Below are positions 7,885-16,347 of a DNA stretch of 64,000 nucleotides, one piece after another. The position numbers were made by a program, and so were the translations under genes. The notes below the pieces were generated by a model. It was given only the letters and a program-made list of their open reading frames with translations, was not told where the DNA came from and ran no database searches. Position 1 is the stretch's first letter; each line of letters starts with the position of its first letter. Source of the DNA: Microthrixaceae bacterium. Lineage in GTDB: Bacteria; Actinomycetota; Acidimicrobiia; Acidimicrobiales; Microtrichaceae. The stretch lies in assembly GCA_020845705.1 (NCBI GenBank), contig JADLFH010000023.1, positions 23,420 to 87,419 of the forward strand. The letters run 5' to 3'.

Positions 7885-9078
7885 TCAGCGCCCGGCAGGC
7901 GACCGCTCAGGGTGGTCGAAGGCTGCATGAACTCGCGCGAGGAGCGCGGGATCGGTCCACAGATCGACGACCGTCTGTGCCATGGCGACTGCGCCGTCGA
8001 GCACGGCACGATCTCCCGATTCCCCCCGAGCATGGGCGGCGAATTCGGGGCTGTGGATCGCGACACCCTCTGGCGCCACCTTGATCATGGGGTGGATGGC
8101 CGGGACGCGGTGGCTCACGTCGCCCATGTCGGTGCTTCCGAGGAACTCGGGTCGGGTCGCCTTGGATCGCAGCACCCGACCAAGTGTTGCGGAGTTCGAG
8201 GCGTACGCCTCCAGAAGTGGCGCGTTGTCCCGTAGATCGCTGTAGGGCGGGTCATGCAAGTCGAAGTCCACATCGGCACCGGTCGCCAAGGCGCCGGCCT
8301 CTATCGCTGCGAGCACCCTCGGCTCGAGCGCGGCCAGGCTTTCGCGTGACGCAGAGCGGACGTACCACTGCATCGATGCGAGCTCCGGCACCACGTTGGG
8401 CTTGTCCCCGCCGTGGGTGAAGATGCCGTGGACTCGCTCGTGGGGCGCGATGTGCTGACGCAACGCTGCCACGCCCATGTAGGCCAGCACCGCGGCATCG
8501 AGGGCGTTGACGCCCCTCTCCGGAGCTGCTGCCGCATGCGCGGCGCGACCGTGGAAGGTGCAGCGAAGCTCGTGGATGGCGATCGCCCAGAACGAATCCA
8601 GATCGGCGTCGGCAGGATGCACCATCATCGCCGCGTCGACCCCGTCGAACGCGCCCCGCTCGATCATCAGGATCTTGCCGCCGCCACCCTCCTCCGCCGG
8701 TGTCCCCAACACGACCACTCGCCCACCCAACTCATCGGCCAGGCAGGACACGGCCAGACCGGCTCCGAGGCCGGCGGCGGCGATGACGTTGTGCCCGCAG
8801 GCGTGGCCGATGCCCGGAAGCGCGTCGTACTCGCAGCAGATCGCGATCGTCGGCCCCTCGGTGCCCGCCGATGCCTCGAACGCGGTCGGCAGTCCGAAGG
8901 CGCCGCGACGCACCTCGAGACCGGCACCCTCCAGCGCCTCGGTCAGCAGGTCGTGGGCGTGGTGCTCGTCGTAGCAGAGCTCAGGGCTGTCCCAGATTCG
9001 GTGGCTCACGTCCAAGAGCCGGTCCGACAAGCGTCCGACCTCCGCCCTGACGCGTTCCTTCGCCCCCGAGACATCCAT
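7885..9078 (-). CDS. M20-family amidohydrolase / peptidase
   Basis: A 397-residue metallohydrolase of the M20D type (aminoacylase, AbgB-like). Metal ligands are visible in YDALPGIGHACGHN near residues 85-98 (Asp and His), in PAEEGGGGK near 130 (Glu-Glu catalytic and metal pair) and in a late His near IHSPEF. The lid dimerisation domain lies in the middle (ELRCTFHGRAAHAAAAPERG). It would cleave an amide bond in an N-acyl amino acid or a similar compound. Its ATG shares one base with the stop of the upstream dehydrogenase (TGATG), so the pair is translationally coupled. Confidence 0.85.
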   Translation of the reverse strand: MDVSGAKERVRAEVGRLSDRLLDVSHRIWDSPELCYDEHHAHDLLTEALEGAGLEVRRGAFGLPTAFEASAGTEGPTIAICCEYDALPGIGHACGHNVIAAAGLGAGLAVSCLADELGGRVVVLGTPAEEGGGGKILMIERGAFDGVDAAMMVHPADADLDSFWAIAIHELRCTFHGRAAHAAAAPERGVNALDAAVLAYMGVAALRQHIAPHERVHGIFTHGGDKPNVVPELASMQWYVRSASRESLAALEPRVLAAIEAGALATGADVDFDLHDPPYSDLRDNAPLLEAYASNSATLGRVLRSKATRPEFLGSTDMGDVSHRVPAIHPMIKVAPEGVAIHSPEFAAHARGESGDRAVLDGAVAMAQTVVDLWTDPALLARVHAAFDHPERSPAGR

Positions 9079-10061
9079 CAGTGGACCATGACGAGCTTGC
9101 CGAGTTGGTCCCCCTTGGCGAGCTTGGCCAGGGCGTCGGGATAGGCCTCGATCGGGAACTCTTCGTCGATGAGCACCGCCAGGCCGTCCTCGATACGTTT
9201 GGTGACCTCGACGAACTCGATATGGGACCCGGTAGTGACTCCGATGATCTCGTGGTGCTTGAAGAACAGCCGTGGCAGCACCAACGGCACCTCGATCCCG
9301 GCGGTCGCCCCACAGGTGACATAGCGACCCCCGTTGGCGAGGGAGCGGATCGCGGGTTCCCACGTGGCTGCACCCACAGAGTCGATGACCACATCCACCT
9401 TCACCGGGTAGGGACCTGCGGAGTCGAAGGCATCGGCTGCGCCCAACTCGAGGGCCCGAGCACGCTTGGCAGCGTCACGGGAGGTGACGAACACCTCGGC
9501 TCCGAGGTAGCGGCCGATGATCAGCGCGGCGACGGCGACCCCTCCGCCCACGCCCACCACCAGAACCCTGGTGCCCGGCCCGACTCTCCCTTTCCGCATC
9601 ATCCGCCACGCCGTGACGTGACACACCGGATAGGCGGCGCACTCGGCCCAGGAACGGTTCGCCGGCTTGGGCACCGGATGCCAGGCCGGGACTACGACCT
9701 TCTCGGCATGGCCACCCCAGCGGTGCTCGCCCAACAGGTGCATTCCGGGGTCGATGACGTTGTCGATGCCGAGCTCGAGGACAGCTCGGTGGGATGTGAC
9801 CGCGGCCTCCATCACAACCTCGTCGCCCACGCTCCAGTCGGTGACACCTTCGCCGACGGCGTCGATGACGCCCGCTACGTCGGAGCCCGCCACATGTGGG
9901 AACGAGCGCGGGCGGGGCATGCCGCGCGTGAGCCACAGGTCGATGTGGTTCAGCGCCGAAGCACGCACCTCGATGCGCACCTCCCCGGGACCTGGCACCG
10001 GGGTGGCCACCTCACCCCAGCGATACGAGTCGGACGAGTCGTCCAGCAGCCATCCATACAT
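9078..10061 (-). CDS. Medium-chain dehydrogenase/reductase (zinc-type or quinone oxidoreductase-like)
   Basis: A 327-residue MDR-family oxidoreductase. The N-terminal GroES-like domain contains GPGEVRIEVRASALNHIDLW and the GxGxVG-type segment VIDAVGEGV. The NAD(P)-binding Rossmann loop is VLVVGVGGGVAVAALII near residues 165-180. The four structural-zinc cysteines of classical alcohol dehydrogenases are absent and the catalytic Cys is replaced (ALNHIDLW), so it is nearer to quinone reductases. Substrate unknown. It is coupled with the following M20 amidohydrolase by a one-base overlap. Confidence 0.8.
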   Translation of the reverse strand: MYGWLLDDSSDSYRWGEVATPVPGPGEVRIEVRASALNHIDLWLTRGMPRPRSFPHVAGSDVAGVIDAVGEGVTDWSVGDEVVMEAAVTSHRAVLELGIDNVIDPGMHLLGEHRWGGHAEKVVVPAWHPVPKPANRSWAECAAYPVCHVTAWRMMRKGRVGPGTRVLVVGVGGGVAVAALIIGRYLGAEVFVTSRDAAKRARALELGAADAFDSAGPYPVKVDVVIDSVGAATWEPAIRSLANGGRYVTCGATAGIEVPLVLPRLFFKHHEIIGVTTGSHIEFVEVTKRIEDGLAVLIDEEFPIEAYPDALAKLAKGDQLGKLVMVH

Positions 10062-10118
10062 GGGCGCTCACGGTACCGATGTGAGACCGACTTTGGGGGC
10101 CGGATGCGGCCAGGCCGT

Positions 10119-10733
10119 TCAAGCCACCACCACGAGAGCGTCGGCGATCACCTCGATCCGGATCAGGACGGACTTGCCGACAGCCCGCCCGTCGACCCGA
10201 ACCGCAGTCGGAGCGTCACGGCGGATCTCCCATTGCTTTGATCGGTACACCGCCAACATCGGGTGTGGAACATGGGTACCCAGACCCATTCGTGCCCGCG
10301 CGCGACGCCGCTCCATCGGAGCGAGTGAGCCCACGGTCAGGTCCATCAGCCCGTCGTTGGGATGCGCTCGGGGCCCGAGGTTGGCGTCACCCAGGAAGGC
10401 CGCGTTCATCGCCACCACCGTCCATCCACGAAAGATCGGGTCTCCGCCCGCGACCACGTGCGCCGCAGCCCACAGCTCCCCGTCGTCGAGCGTCACTCGG
10501 AGCAGGTCCATCGGGAAGCTCCACGCCTCGTCGGTGTGTATCCGCTGTGGCGGCGGTGACCCGAGGGTGCGGTGCAAGTCGCCACCAGCGAGACCTACGA
10601 CGAGTGGCCCCTCGGCGTGGAGCTCACGGTGTTGCACCCACGCAGCGGCCAGATCGGTATCGCTGCGCACCACCGCTGCATCGGCCGGCAGCCTCGCGGG
10701 CTCGCCCCAGGCCGTTCCCTTGCGAATCGTCAC
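10119..10733 (-). CDS. Orphan C-terminal domain of YegS/diacylglycerol-kinase-like lipid kinases
   Basis: A 204-residue protein that resembles only the C-terminal beta-sandwich of YegS/DgkB-type lipid kinases: FRGWTVVAMNAAFLGDANLGPRAHPNDGLMDLTVG followed by VRVDGRAVG. The N-terminal catalytic domain with its GGDGT motif is absent and no neighbouring gene supplies it. The GTG start overlaps the helicase stop by four bases (GTGA), giving tight coupling to the helicase. Whether it binds lipid, nucleotide or the helicase is unknown. I am fairly sure of the domain resemblance and unsure of the function. Confidence 0.6.
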   Translation of the reverse strand: MTIRKGTAWGEPARLPADAAVVRSDTDLAAAWVQHRELHAEGPLVVGLAGGDLHRTLGSPPPQRIHTDEAWSFPMDLLRVTLDDGELWAAAHVVAGGDPIFRGWTVVAMNAAFLGDANLGPRAHPNDGLMDLTVGSLAPMERRRARARMGLGTHVPHPMLAVYRSKQWEIRRDAPTAVRVDGRAVGKSVLIRIEVIADALVVVA

Positions 10734-13345
10734 GCGAGCGTCGCCTCTCCCGCTGCCACCACACCACGCAGCAGCGATCGGGCGGCATCACGAGCGACCG
10801 ATGCGGTTTCAGACTTCGGCGCGACAACGGCGATCTGGCCCAGAACGTCGATCAACAGCTTCACGTTGCGAACGAAGTCGCCGGCCGAGAAGTCGTCGCC
10901 CAGCACATCGACGAGCTCTTCACCGCGCGCCCAGGACCATGCGTGGTGTGCGAATCCACGATCCGGCTCCCCCGAGACCGGCAATCCCCGCTCGCGTTCG
11001 GCGCCCCGCAGCTCTCTGGCGAGCCGATCCAGATCTCCGAGGCGCTGCGAGGTCAGCGACGTGTAGGCCCGTGGACTCACAACCACGTCCTTGCGTCGCT
11101 CCTCGTAGACACACGCCGAGACGGTTGCAGCCATCTCGGGTGAGCTGAGGCCGTCGAAGATCCCCTCGTCGAGAGCAAGAGCCATCAGCAGGTCCGACTC
11201 GTGGTAGATCGACGCCAGTCGCTCGCCGCGTTCGGTCAAAGCCCAGCCATGGGCGCATCCGAGGTGTCCCAGCAGATCCACCACGGCATCGAGGCGTGCA
11301 GCGATCAGGCCGCTTCGGCGCTGTACCGCAGCCTGTAGCCGCTCGGTGTCGGCCTGCACCTTCGCCCGCTCGCCGATGGCGGCGAGGTGGGCATCCAGGT
11401 CGGGGCAGGCGTGAGCGGGGTGATTGGCCAGTTCCTCACGCAGCTCCGTGAGCTGGTCGCTTGCACTTCCCATCGTGGCCCGAGGGCGGGACGCGATGGC
11501 CCCATCGAGGACCACCAGAGCCGCGCAGGCGTCGATGAAGTCGGCGTTCTCCGGTGCGTAGGGGGTTGGCAGATCGGCGTGGCCGTGAGGATGCAGCGGT
11601 GAGTCGAGGTCGGCTGCGTCGAAGCGGTGCAGCTCCGCGGCGCCGTCCACGGCACGGATGCGGATCGCGCCCTTGCCTCGGTGTGCCACCGAGATGACCA
11701 CCGCGTTGGGTCCGAGGCGGCCGGAGACCCCCGCCGGCAGCTCTATCAGGTCACCTGGCCGAAGCATTCCAGCCGCCTGCGCCACCGCCGCAGCGCCGCT
11801 GCCCTGCCGTCTCTCGGCACGGCGAACGCGTTCGAGCAACGCCGCGTAGTCCGCGATGTCTCCGAGTTCGCAGCCGGCTGCATCATCGAGGAGCCCAAGG
11901 CGGCGCCGGTCCTCATAGAGCCGCCGCTGAAGACCGACCATGGCCCGATCCGCCTGGAACTGGGCGAAGGACTGGCCCAGCACCTCGTGGGCCTCCTCCC
12001 GGGAATAGCGCCGCATCAGGTTCGCCGCCATGTTGTAGGTCGGGCGGAACGAGGAGCTGAGCGGGAAGGAACGGCTCGACACCAGGTCCGCGACCCGTTC
12101 GAAGGGGACAAAGGGCGACCAATCGACGATCGCGTAGCCAACTTCGTCGAGCCCCCGGCGCCCCGCGCGGCCCGTGAGCTGCGTGAACTCCCCGGGGGTG
12201 AGGAACTCGTGGCGCTCGCCGTTGTACTTGGTGAGCTTCTCGACGACCACCGACCGCGCGGGCATGTTGATCCCCAGGGCCAAGGTCTCGGTCGCGAAGA
12301 CGGCCTTCACCAGACCGGCGGTGAAGCACTTCTCGACCACCTCCTTGAAGGCTGGAAGAAGTCCTGCGTGATGCGCCGCGACGCCCATCTCCAGCGACTC
12401 GAGCCATAGGTCGTGTTCGAGGGCGTCGAGGTCCGAGTCGCTCAGCGACTCGAGCCCGGAATCGGCGATCGCTCGAATGGCGGAGCGCTCCTCAGGGGAG
12501 GTGAGACGCAACCCGGCGTCGCGGCAGGCCCCAACGGCGTCGTCGCACGCGGCGCGGCTGAAGATGAAGTGAATGGTCGGCAACAGATCGTCCTCCGCCA
12601 ACCGCTCGATCGTCTCCACGCGGCGCGGTGTGAAGAACCGCCGCCGTGGCCTGCCCCGATGGGTCCGGCTCAGCCGCCGTGGGTCCTCGGTGAACCTTGC
12701 GCCTGCCGGATTCGGCTGACCATCCACGAGAACCGGAATCAGGTGGTACTGCTCCGCGGTTCGGTCACCGACGAGGTAGAGCGGTTCGAGCTGCACCGGG
12801 CGCTCTGTCTCCACGACGGTGGCGGTCGGCCCACGGACCGCTCCGATCCACTCGCCGAGCTCCGCGGCGTTCGAGACCGTGGCAGAGAGGCAGACCAGCC
12901 GAACCCTCTGCGGAAGGTGGATGATGATCTCCTCCCAGACCGGGCCGCGGTAGGCATCTTGGAGGTAGTGGACCTCGTCGAGCACGACCACTTGAAGCCC
13001 GACGAGTGCGTCGGAGCCGGAGTAGATCATGTTGCGAAGCACCTCGGTGGTCATGACCACGATCGGCGCATCCCCGTTTCGTGCGACGTCTCCGGTCAGC
13101 AGTCCCACCTTCCCAGGTCCCAGCCGACCGCATAGATCGACGTACTTCTGATTCGACAGGGCCTTGATGGGCGCCGTGTAGAACGCCTTGCCGCCCGCCG
13201 CCAGCGCGAGGTCTATCGCAGCTTCGGCCACGACCGTCTTGCCGGAGCCGGTCGGCGCGGCCACCAGCACAGAGTGGCCGCGGTCGAGCTCGCGGATCGC
13301 TTCGAGCTGGAACCGATCGAGGGTGAACGACCGGTGCGGGGTCAT
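10730..13345 (-). CDS. helY: Ski2/Mtr4-like DEAD/DEAH-box helicase
   Basis: An 871-residue superfamily 2 helicase. Walker A is APTGSGKT at residues 30-37, the DExH box is VVLDEVHYLQ near 130, motif III is LSATVSN near 160, and motif VI is QLTGRAGRRGLDEVG near 415. The long C-terminal part with a DSHCT-like helical domain matches the Ski2/Mtr4 group, called HelY in mycobacteria, where it also follows tatC. It probably unwinds structured RNA. The ATG at 13343-13345 puts the Q-motif-like FxLDRFQLEAI at the N-terminus. It starts 13 bases after the tatC stop and overlaps the next gene by four. Confidence 0.9.
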   Translation of the reverse strand: MTPHRSFTLDRFQLEAIRELDRGHSVLVAAPTGSGKTVVAEAAIDLALAAGGKAFYTAPIKALSNQKYVDLCGRLGPGKVGLLTGDVARNGDAPIVVMTTEVLRNMIYSGSDALVGLQVVVLDEVHYLQDAYRGPVWEEIIIHLPQRVRLVCLSATVSNAAELGEWIGAVRGPTATVVETERPVQLEPLYLVGDRTAEQYHLIPVLVDGQPNPAGARFTEDPRRLSRTHRGRPRRRFFTPRRVETIERLAEDDLLPTIHFIFSRAACDDAVGACRDAGLRLTSPEERSAIRAIADSGLESLSDSDLDALEHDLWLESLEMGVAAHHAGLLPAFKEVVEKCFTAGLVKAVFATETLALGINMPARSVVVEKLTKYNGERHEFLTPGEFTQLTGRAGRRGLDEVGYAIVDWSPFVPFERVADLVSSRSFPLSSSFRPTYNMAANLMRRYSREEAHEVLGQSFAQFQADRAMVGLQRRLYEDRRRLGLLDDAAGCELGDIADYAALLERVRRAERRQGSGAAAVAQAAGMLRPGDLIELPAGVSGRLGPNAVVISVAHRGKGAIRIRAVDGAAELHRFDAADLDSPLHPHGHADLPTPYAPENADFIDACAALVVLDGAIASRPRATMGSASDQLTELREELANHPAHACPDLDAHLAAIGERAKVQADTERLQAAVQRRSGLIAARLDAVVDLLGHLGCAHGWALTERGERLASIYHESDLLMALALDEGIFDGLSSPEMAATVSACVYEERRKDVVVSPRAYTSLTSQRLGDLDRLARELRGAERERGLPVSGEPDRGFAHHAWSWARGEELVDVLGDDFSAGDFVRNVKLLIDVLGQIAVVAPKSETASVARDAARSLLRGVVAAGEATLA

Positions 13346-13358
13346 CGTCTCGGGCCCT

Positions 13359-14144
13359 TCAGTGGGCCGCGGCTGCGGCCTTCGACGAACGCCGTTTGAG
13401 GATCCTGCCGATGAGGATGGAGACCTCGTAGAAGAGGTACATGGGAACGGAGAGTGCGAGGAGGCTGATCGGATCGCCGCCAGGGGTAATCGCTGCAACG
13501 GCGATCACGATTCCGACCACCGCGTGGCGGCGGAACTCCGAGAGGGTGGAAGGCTCTACGACACCGACCATCTGAAGCGCCACCAACACGATGGGGAACT
13601 CGAAGCCGATTCCAAACGCCGCCACCATCAGCGTCGTCAGCCAGAAGTACTTGTCGGCCGCGGCCACGTAGGTGACAGGCCCTCCGTTGCCCTGAAGCCA
13701 CGCGATCATCGTGGGAAGGGTGTGGTACGCCAGGACACCGCCGATGGAGAAGAGGCACAGCGAGGACCCCACGAACCCGACCGTGTAACGGCGCTCGTTG
13801 CGATAGAGGCCGGGCACGATGAATCGCCAGAGCTGATACAGGATCACGGGGAGCGACAAGACGAGTCCTGCGACAAGGGCCACCTTCATGCGCAGGACGA
13901 ATCCGCCGAGCAGGTCGAAGCTGTAGAGACGACAGGATCGATCGGTTTCCTTCACGCTCTCGCAGTAAGGGTGTGTGAAGAAGTCGAAGATCTGCTCGTA
14001 GAAGATGTAGGCCACGACCCCGGTGACCAGCACCGCGATCGCGCACTTGAGGATCCGGTTGCGCAGCTCACGGAGGTGGTCCATGAGCGCCATCTGTGCG
14101 TTGTCGCGCTCGGCGCCAACTCGCGCCTTCTTGCGGAGCTTCAC
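13359..14144 (-). CDS. tatC: Twin-arginine translocase subunit TatC
   Basis: A 261-residue integral membrane protein with six predicted transmembrane segments. Family signatures are MALMDHLRELRNRI at residues 18-31 with the conserved Glu, LPVILYQLWRFIVPGL near 100-115, and FGIGFEFPIVL near 180, whose conserved Glu is seen in TatC. With TatA/B it moves folded proteins carrying twin-Arg signal peptides across the membrane. Its ATG overlaps the tatA/B stop by four bases, so the two subunits are translationally coupled. A 13-base gap leads to the helicase gene. Confidence 0.95.
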   Translation of the reverse strand: MKLRKKARVGAERDNAQMALMDHLRELRNRILKCAIAVLVTGVVAYIFYEQIFDFFTHPYCESVKETDRSCRLYSFDLLGGFVLRMKVALVAGLVLSLPVILYQLWRFIVPGLYRNERRYTVGFVGSSLCLFSIGGVLAYHTLPTMIAWLQGNGGPVTYVAAADKYFWLTTLMVAAFGIGFEFPIVLVALQMVGVVEPSTLSEFRRHAVVGIVIAVAAITPGGDPISLLALSVPMYLFYEVSILIGRILKRRSSKAAAAAH

Positions 14145-14470
14145 GTCGTCTCGGGCTCCGCGGATGTGTTCTCGGCCTCGTCCGCTTCCATGGTTGCCTT
14201 GCGTGCGTACTCGGCGAGCTTGGCCCTCGGGCGGGCTGCGAACTCGCCCAGCTCCTTGAGCGACTGCATCTCCGGGTCGTCCATGACCTCGCCCATCTCA
14301 CGCTGGAGGTTGTGGGACATCGAACGCAGCTTGGCCGCCCACTCGCCCACCTGCCGGGCGATTCCGGGGAGCTTTTCGGGGCCCAGAACGACCAGGCCGA
14401 TGACGAGGATCGTCAACAGCTCGGGAAAGGTCAGGGTGTCGAGCAACGCGACAACAGCTCCGATGACCAT
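14141..14470 (-). CDS. tatA: Twin-arginine translocase subunit TatA/TatB
   Basis: A 109-residue protein with one N-terminal transmembrane segment (FPELLTILVIGLVVLGPEKLP), an amphipathic helix and an acidic tail. The LGPEKLP hinge after the membrane helix is more usual in TatB than in TatA, whereas mycobacteria name the gene at this locus tatA. I prefer the ATG at 14468-14470; a TTG five codons upstream would add only YTPA-type residues. It precedes tatC with an ATGA overlap. Whether the genome has a separate TatA cannot be seen. Confidence 0.85.
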   Translation of the reverse strand: MVIGAVVALLDTLTFPELLTILVIGLVVLGPEKLPGIARQVGEWAAKLRSMSHNLQREMGEVMDDPEMQSLKELGEFAARPRAKLAEYARKATMEADEAENTSAEPETT

Positions 14471-14531
14471 GGCCGGAGTGTACAAGTGGCCGTCTGTGAG
14501 ACCCCCAGCGGGGATCCGACGGATCTTCCGG

Positions 14532-14861
14532 TCAGGACTCCGTCATCGCTGCAAGAGTCGCAAACCACGACTCATCCAAGAGAATCTCATGGAAGTCCAA
14601 GACGTCGTCGTGGGTGATGGGCGCACCGAGGGGCCGCTCTCCGAGCTCCGCGGGAAGCCGCCACTCGACACACCGCACCCCGGCTGCGGCAAGGATGTCG
14701 ACGATCTGCTCGTCGGCGCCCTTCACCTCCGTCATCCGACAGATCGGGCACCGGAACAGGTAGGTGCTGGTCGAGGTGTCGGCACAGATGCGCACCTCGA
14801 GGTCGCGCGATCGCAGCTCCACGTCCCCGCACTCGCTACAGGTTGCACGAATCAACGCCAT
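14532..14861 (-). CDS. Small zinc-ribbon protein
   Basis: A 109-residue protein that begins MALIRATCSECGDVEL and continues with FRCPICRM near residue 40. The two CxxC pairs (8/11 and 38/41) form a zinc ribbon. The remainder, including PITHDDVLDFHEILLDE, is acidic and helical. The second ATG of the frame, at 14859-14861, is chosen because GGAGG lies eight bases upstream and because ribbon proteins of this look start with MALI. A role in transcription or RNA binding is only inferred. The gene is separated by 61 bases from tatA/B downstream. Confidence 0.65.
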   Translation of the reverse strand: MALIRATCSECGDVELRSRDLEVRICADTSTSTYLFRCPICRMTEVKGADEQIVDILAAAGVRCVEWRLPAELGERPLGAPITHDDVLDFHEILLDESWFATLAAMTES

Positions 14862-14915
14862 CTTCCCGGCCTCCATTGAACAACTGCTGTTCCTTCGGCA
14901 GTCACACCCTGCGGG

Positions 14916-14946
14916 TTGACCTTTTGCCTCGGGAGCAGGCTGAAAT
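14916..14946 (+). promoter_or_regulatory. Possible promoter of the GDPD-like gene
   Basis: TTGACC at 14916-14921 and TGAAAT at 14941-14946 are 19 bases apart and point to the ATG at 14953, only six bases downstream. If used, the transcript would be leaderless or nearly so, which is common in Actinomycetota. The spacing is longer than optimal, so this is tentative. Confidence 0.3.
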
Positions 14947-14952
14947 AGCGCC

Positions 14953-15666
14953 ATGGCGGTTTCGCTCCCCACCCTGGACGGCCCGGCGATCCTCGTGGCC
15001 GACGGCGGTGCATCCGCCCACGCCCCCGACCACAGCCTGGAGGCATTTCGCCTGGCCACCCGCCTCGGCGCCACCGGTCTGGGCCTCGATGTCTTGAGCG
15101 ATCCCTCGGCCCGGTTGGTGGTCGCTCGTCGGAGGAGCCGCGTCCTCCGTGGTCCCCGCTGGAGGCGTGCCGACACAGCCGAGGGAGGTGAGCGCCTTCT
15201 GCTGAGCGACCTGTTGGCGGAAATCCCGTCCGGGATTGCACTGGGCGCGAGGGTCGAGGATCGGACTGCGTTCGACGCGCTGATCCAACAGGTGAGCGCC
15301 GTGGGGCGTTGTGGAGACCTGTGGTGTCGTCATTCGGATCTCGACGAGCTGTCAGCCTGGAGCAACGAGGCTCGAGAGGCTCACTTCGTCTTCGTGCTCC
15401 ACGCGCCGCCACCAGCGGGAAGCCTCGAACGGCAGGTCGCACAGCTCCGGGCGGCGAACATCGACGCACTCGAGATGAGGGCGACCAACTGGACCTCGGG
15501 GCATGTGGCGTTGGCCCACCGCTTCGGCCGGCGCGCCTGGGCGACCGACGCGGATCACCCGCCGGTCATCTCCCGGCTTCTCCGCAGCGGCCTCGACGCT
15601 GTGGTGGGCCGAAACGTGGAGCACCTCGTGGACCCCGCGGCGGCGCCCCACACCGATCCCCGGTAG
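14953..15666 (+). CDS. Degenerate glycerophosphodiester phosphodiesterase-like protein
   Basis: A 237-residue protein with the outline of a GDPD TIM barrel: HAPDHSLEAFRLATRLGATGLGLDV near the start parallels the usual AHRG...APENTLEAF...GA...ExDV layout, and the end ATDADHPPVISRLLRSGLDAVVGR parallels the WTVNxxxxxxxLxxxGVDGIITD segment. The catalytic His-Arg (AHRG) is replaced by ADGG, the Glu-Asn pair by Asp-His, and the ExD metal site by GLD. Enzyme activity is therefore unlikely. It is the only plus-strand gene inside the long minus-strand block and sits between the signal peptidases and the zinc-ribbon protein. A true GDPD is found at 59719. Confidence 0.6.
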   Translation: MAVSLPTLDGPAILVADGGASAHAPDHSLEAFRLATRLGATGLGLDVLSDPSARLVVARRRSRVLRGPRWRRADTAEGGERLLLSDLLAEIPSGIALGARVEDRTAFDALIQQVSAVGRCGDLWCRHSDLDELSAWSNEAREAHFVFVLHAPPPAGSLERQVAQLRAANIDALEMRATNWTSGHVALAHRFGRRAWATDADHPPVISRLLRSGLDAVVGRNVEHLVDPAAAPHTDPR

Positions 15667-15744
15667 CGCCTTCCGAAAACCACGGGGCCGAATTGAGCGA
15701 AAGACGCCACCGACTCGCGCGGTTCCCTCGCCCGGTTCGGGGGT

Positions 15745-16347
15745 TCAGAGGCGGCCGAACCGATTGGGCGGCCAGATCCGCAGGATTGCGCGACCCACGA
15801 TGAGCTTGCGGTGGATCGGGCCGAACACGCGGCCGTCCTGGGAAACCTGTCGATTGTCGCCGAGAACCAGGAAGTGGTCCTTCGGCACCTCGATCGGGTC
15901 CGCGATGTCGGTGGAGGTGCCCTCGGAGAGATATGCCTCTCGCAGGGGCTTGTCGTTGACGTAGAGCTTCCCGTCGACCGCGGAGACGGTGTCGCCGGGC
16001 ATCCCGATCACCCGTTTGATCAGTACATCAGGGGCGTCGGGGCCACTGGCGGAGTCGTTCGGTGGGCGCTCGAAGACGATGATGTCGCCACGGCCGGGTT
16101 CGGTGTTGCGCTTGGAGACCACGACCCGATCCCCCACCTCCAGTGTGGGAACCATCGAGGCCGAGGGGATCGAATAAGGCTGATAGAGCCAGGTCTTCAC
16201 CACGAGCGTAACGGCCACAGCCAGAACGATCGTGAGCGTCCAGCTCCTGATGGCGCGGCTTCGAGCACGCCGGAGGACGGCGGGATCGGGGCCGCGCGTC
16301 GGCGACTGCTCGGTCACCGGCTCCTCATTTGTCTCCGCTGCGGTCAC
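15745..16347 (-). CDS. lepB: Signal peptidase I (second of a tandem pair)
   Basis: A 200-residue type I signal peptidase. One transmembrane segment (SWTLTIVLAVAVTLVVKTWLY) is followed by box B IPSASMVPTLEVGDRVVV, whose SM serine is the nucleophile, and box D LIKRVIGMPGDTV, whose Lys is the general base. Box E is VLGDNRQVSQDGR. The GTG at 16345-16347 overlaps the stop of the upstream signal peptidase gene by four bases (GTGA). The C-terminal WPPNRFG echoes WPPSRLG of its neighbour, so the pair is probably a tandem duplication. It removes signal peptides on the outer side of the membrane. Confidence 0.9.
   Translation of the reverse strand: MTAAETNEEPVTEQSPTRGPDPAVLRRARSRAIRSWTLTIVLAVAVTLVVKTWLYQPYSIPSASMVPTLEVGDRVVVSKRNTEPGRGDIIVFERPPNDSASGPDAPDVLIKRVIGMPGDTVSAVDGKLYVNDKPLREAYLSEGTSTDIADPIEVPKDHFLVLGDNRQVSQDGRVFGPIHRKLIVGRAILRIWPPNRFGRL

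Noticed and set aside
14878..14892. Inverted repeat GAACA-N5-TGTTC upstream of the zinc-ribbon gene
   Set aside because: The half-sites are only five bases and the spacing does not match any operator I know; not strong enough to report as a feature.
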